Shown here one piece after another: positions 63,709 through 64,000 of a DNA stretch of 64,000 nucleotides. The first letter of the stretch is position 1; each line of letters starts with the position of its first letter. The DNA comes from Psychrobacter sp. 28M-43 (GTDB lineage Bacteria > Pseudomonadota > Gammaproteobacteria > Pseudomonadales > Moraxellaceae). The stretch is from the NCBI RefSeq assembly GCF_014770435.1, contig NZ_CP061739.1:1922001-1986000 (forward strand), in the 5' to 3' direction. The notes below the pieces were generated by a model. The model did no database searches. It was given only the letters and a program-made list of their open reading frames with translations, and was not told the origin of the DNA. A program made the position numbers and the translations under genes.

Positions 63709-64000
63709 TTAAGCTAGCATGCCACCATCGACAACGATAGTCGCGCCTGTGGTATAGCTTGAGGCATCCGACACTAGATACAATACCGTACCAGCCATTT
63801 CATCAGGTTCAGCCACACGTCCTAGCGGAATTGAGTGTAGCGCCATTTTTAAGACTTTATCATTGGTCGTCAATGCAGAGGCAAACTTAGTATCCGTCAA
63901 ACCTGGCAATAGCGCATTAACACGGATGTTAAGTGGGCCACATTCTTTAGCAAATGCTTTGGTCATGCTAATGACTGCCGCTTTGGTAATTGAGTAGATA
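63709..64000 (-). CDS. Short-chain dehydrogenase/reductase, 5' end missing
   Basis: The frame is open to the window edge, so only the C-terminal 96 residues are present. The active-site YxxxK motif appears at the very edge (YSITKAAVISMTKAFAKE), followed by IRVNALLPGLTDTKF and the C-terminal DASSYTTGATIVVDGG signature of classical SDRs. It is an NAD(P)-dependent oxidoreductase acting on an alcohol or ketone; substrate unknown. The gene is on the minus strand, followed by a family-2 element and a terminator. Confidence 0.9.
   Translation of the reverse strand, partial: IYSITKAAVISMTKAFAKECGPLNIRVNALLPGLTDTKFASALTTNDKVLKMALHSIPLGRVAEPDEMAGTVLYLVSDASSYTTGATIVVDGGMLA

Overview
The window reads as chromosomal DNA of a gammaproteobacterium of the Moraxellaceae, most likely Psychrobacter. 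This is an inference from the moderate-to-low GC content, an Acinetobacter-type PqqA peptide, and the mix of Pseudomonas- and Acinetobacter-like metabolic genes. No prophage, CRISPR array or complete insertion sequence was found. Both ends cut through genes: an acetyltransferase at the left and a short-chain dehydrogenase at the right.

Layout. (1) 1-12.1 kb is the distal part of a Wzx/Wzy-type capsule or surface polysaccharide locus: two hexapeptide acetyltransferases, flippase, five glycosyltransferases, polymerase, initiating sugar-phosphate transferase and the outer-membrane protein Wzi. It is AT-rich and tightly packed, and ends at a strong terminator. (2) 12.5-20 kb holds a small DoxX-like membrane protein, a TVP38 membrane domain fused to a disulfide oxidoreductase, an ABC importer like E. 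coli YnjBCD and a YnjF-like CDP-alcohol phosphotransferase. The arrangement recalls the E. coli ydjXYZ-ynjABCDEF region. (3) 20-32.8 kb is a catabolic block on the minus strand: TetR regulator, aldehyde dehydrogenase, YjiH-like membrane protein, FAD D-2-hydroxyacid dehydrogenase, a 2-ketoarginine-decarboxylase-like TPP enzyme, metallo-hydrolase, amidase, NCS1 permease and guanidinobutyrase, with a divergent LysR regulator. Together these suggest conversion of a guanidino 2-hydroxy or 2-oxo acid to 4-aminobutyrate and urea. (4) 32.8-37.6 kb holds a K+/H+ antiporter, a GlpM-like protein, a 2-keto-acid decarboxylase and tRNA-Gly(GCC).

(5) 38-41 kb is the most unusual part. A PQQ-type sorbosone dehydrogenase lipoprotein and its membrane partner lie opposite an intact 24-residue pqqA. 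A decayed pqqB pseudogene follows pqqA, and pqqC, D and E are absent. (6) 41-44 kb has housekeeping and hypothetical genes (DUF1244, SRPBCC, RluF). (7) 44.3-51.1 kb is a fatty-acid (possibly branched-chain) beta-oxidation operon with a divergent TetR regulator and a pair of related operator-like palindromes. (8) 52.3-54.1 kb is an acuR-acuI acrylyl-CoA reductase module with three matching operator-like sites. (9) 54-64 kb contains a YqiA-like hydrolase, an unknown 304-residue protein, two MFS transporters, a GDSL autotransporter esterase, ArfB, a CitE-like lyase and the partial dehydrogenase.

Two families of short non-coding inverted-repeat elements (MITE-like) are scattered through the right half. 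Family 1 is 176 bp with two copies; family 2 is about 110 bp with three copies. One family-1 copy has inserted into a family-2 copy, which shows their relative age and the target sequence. All functional statements come from reading the sequence and from knowledge of protein families; no database search was run.
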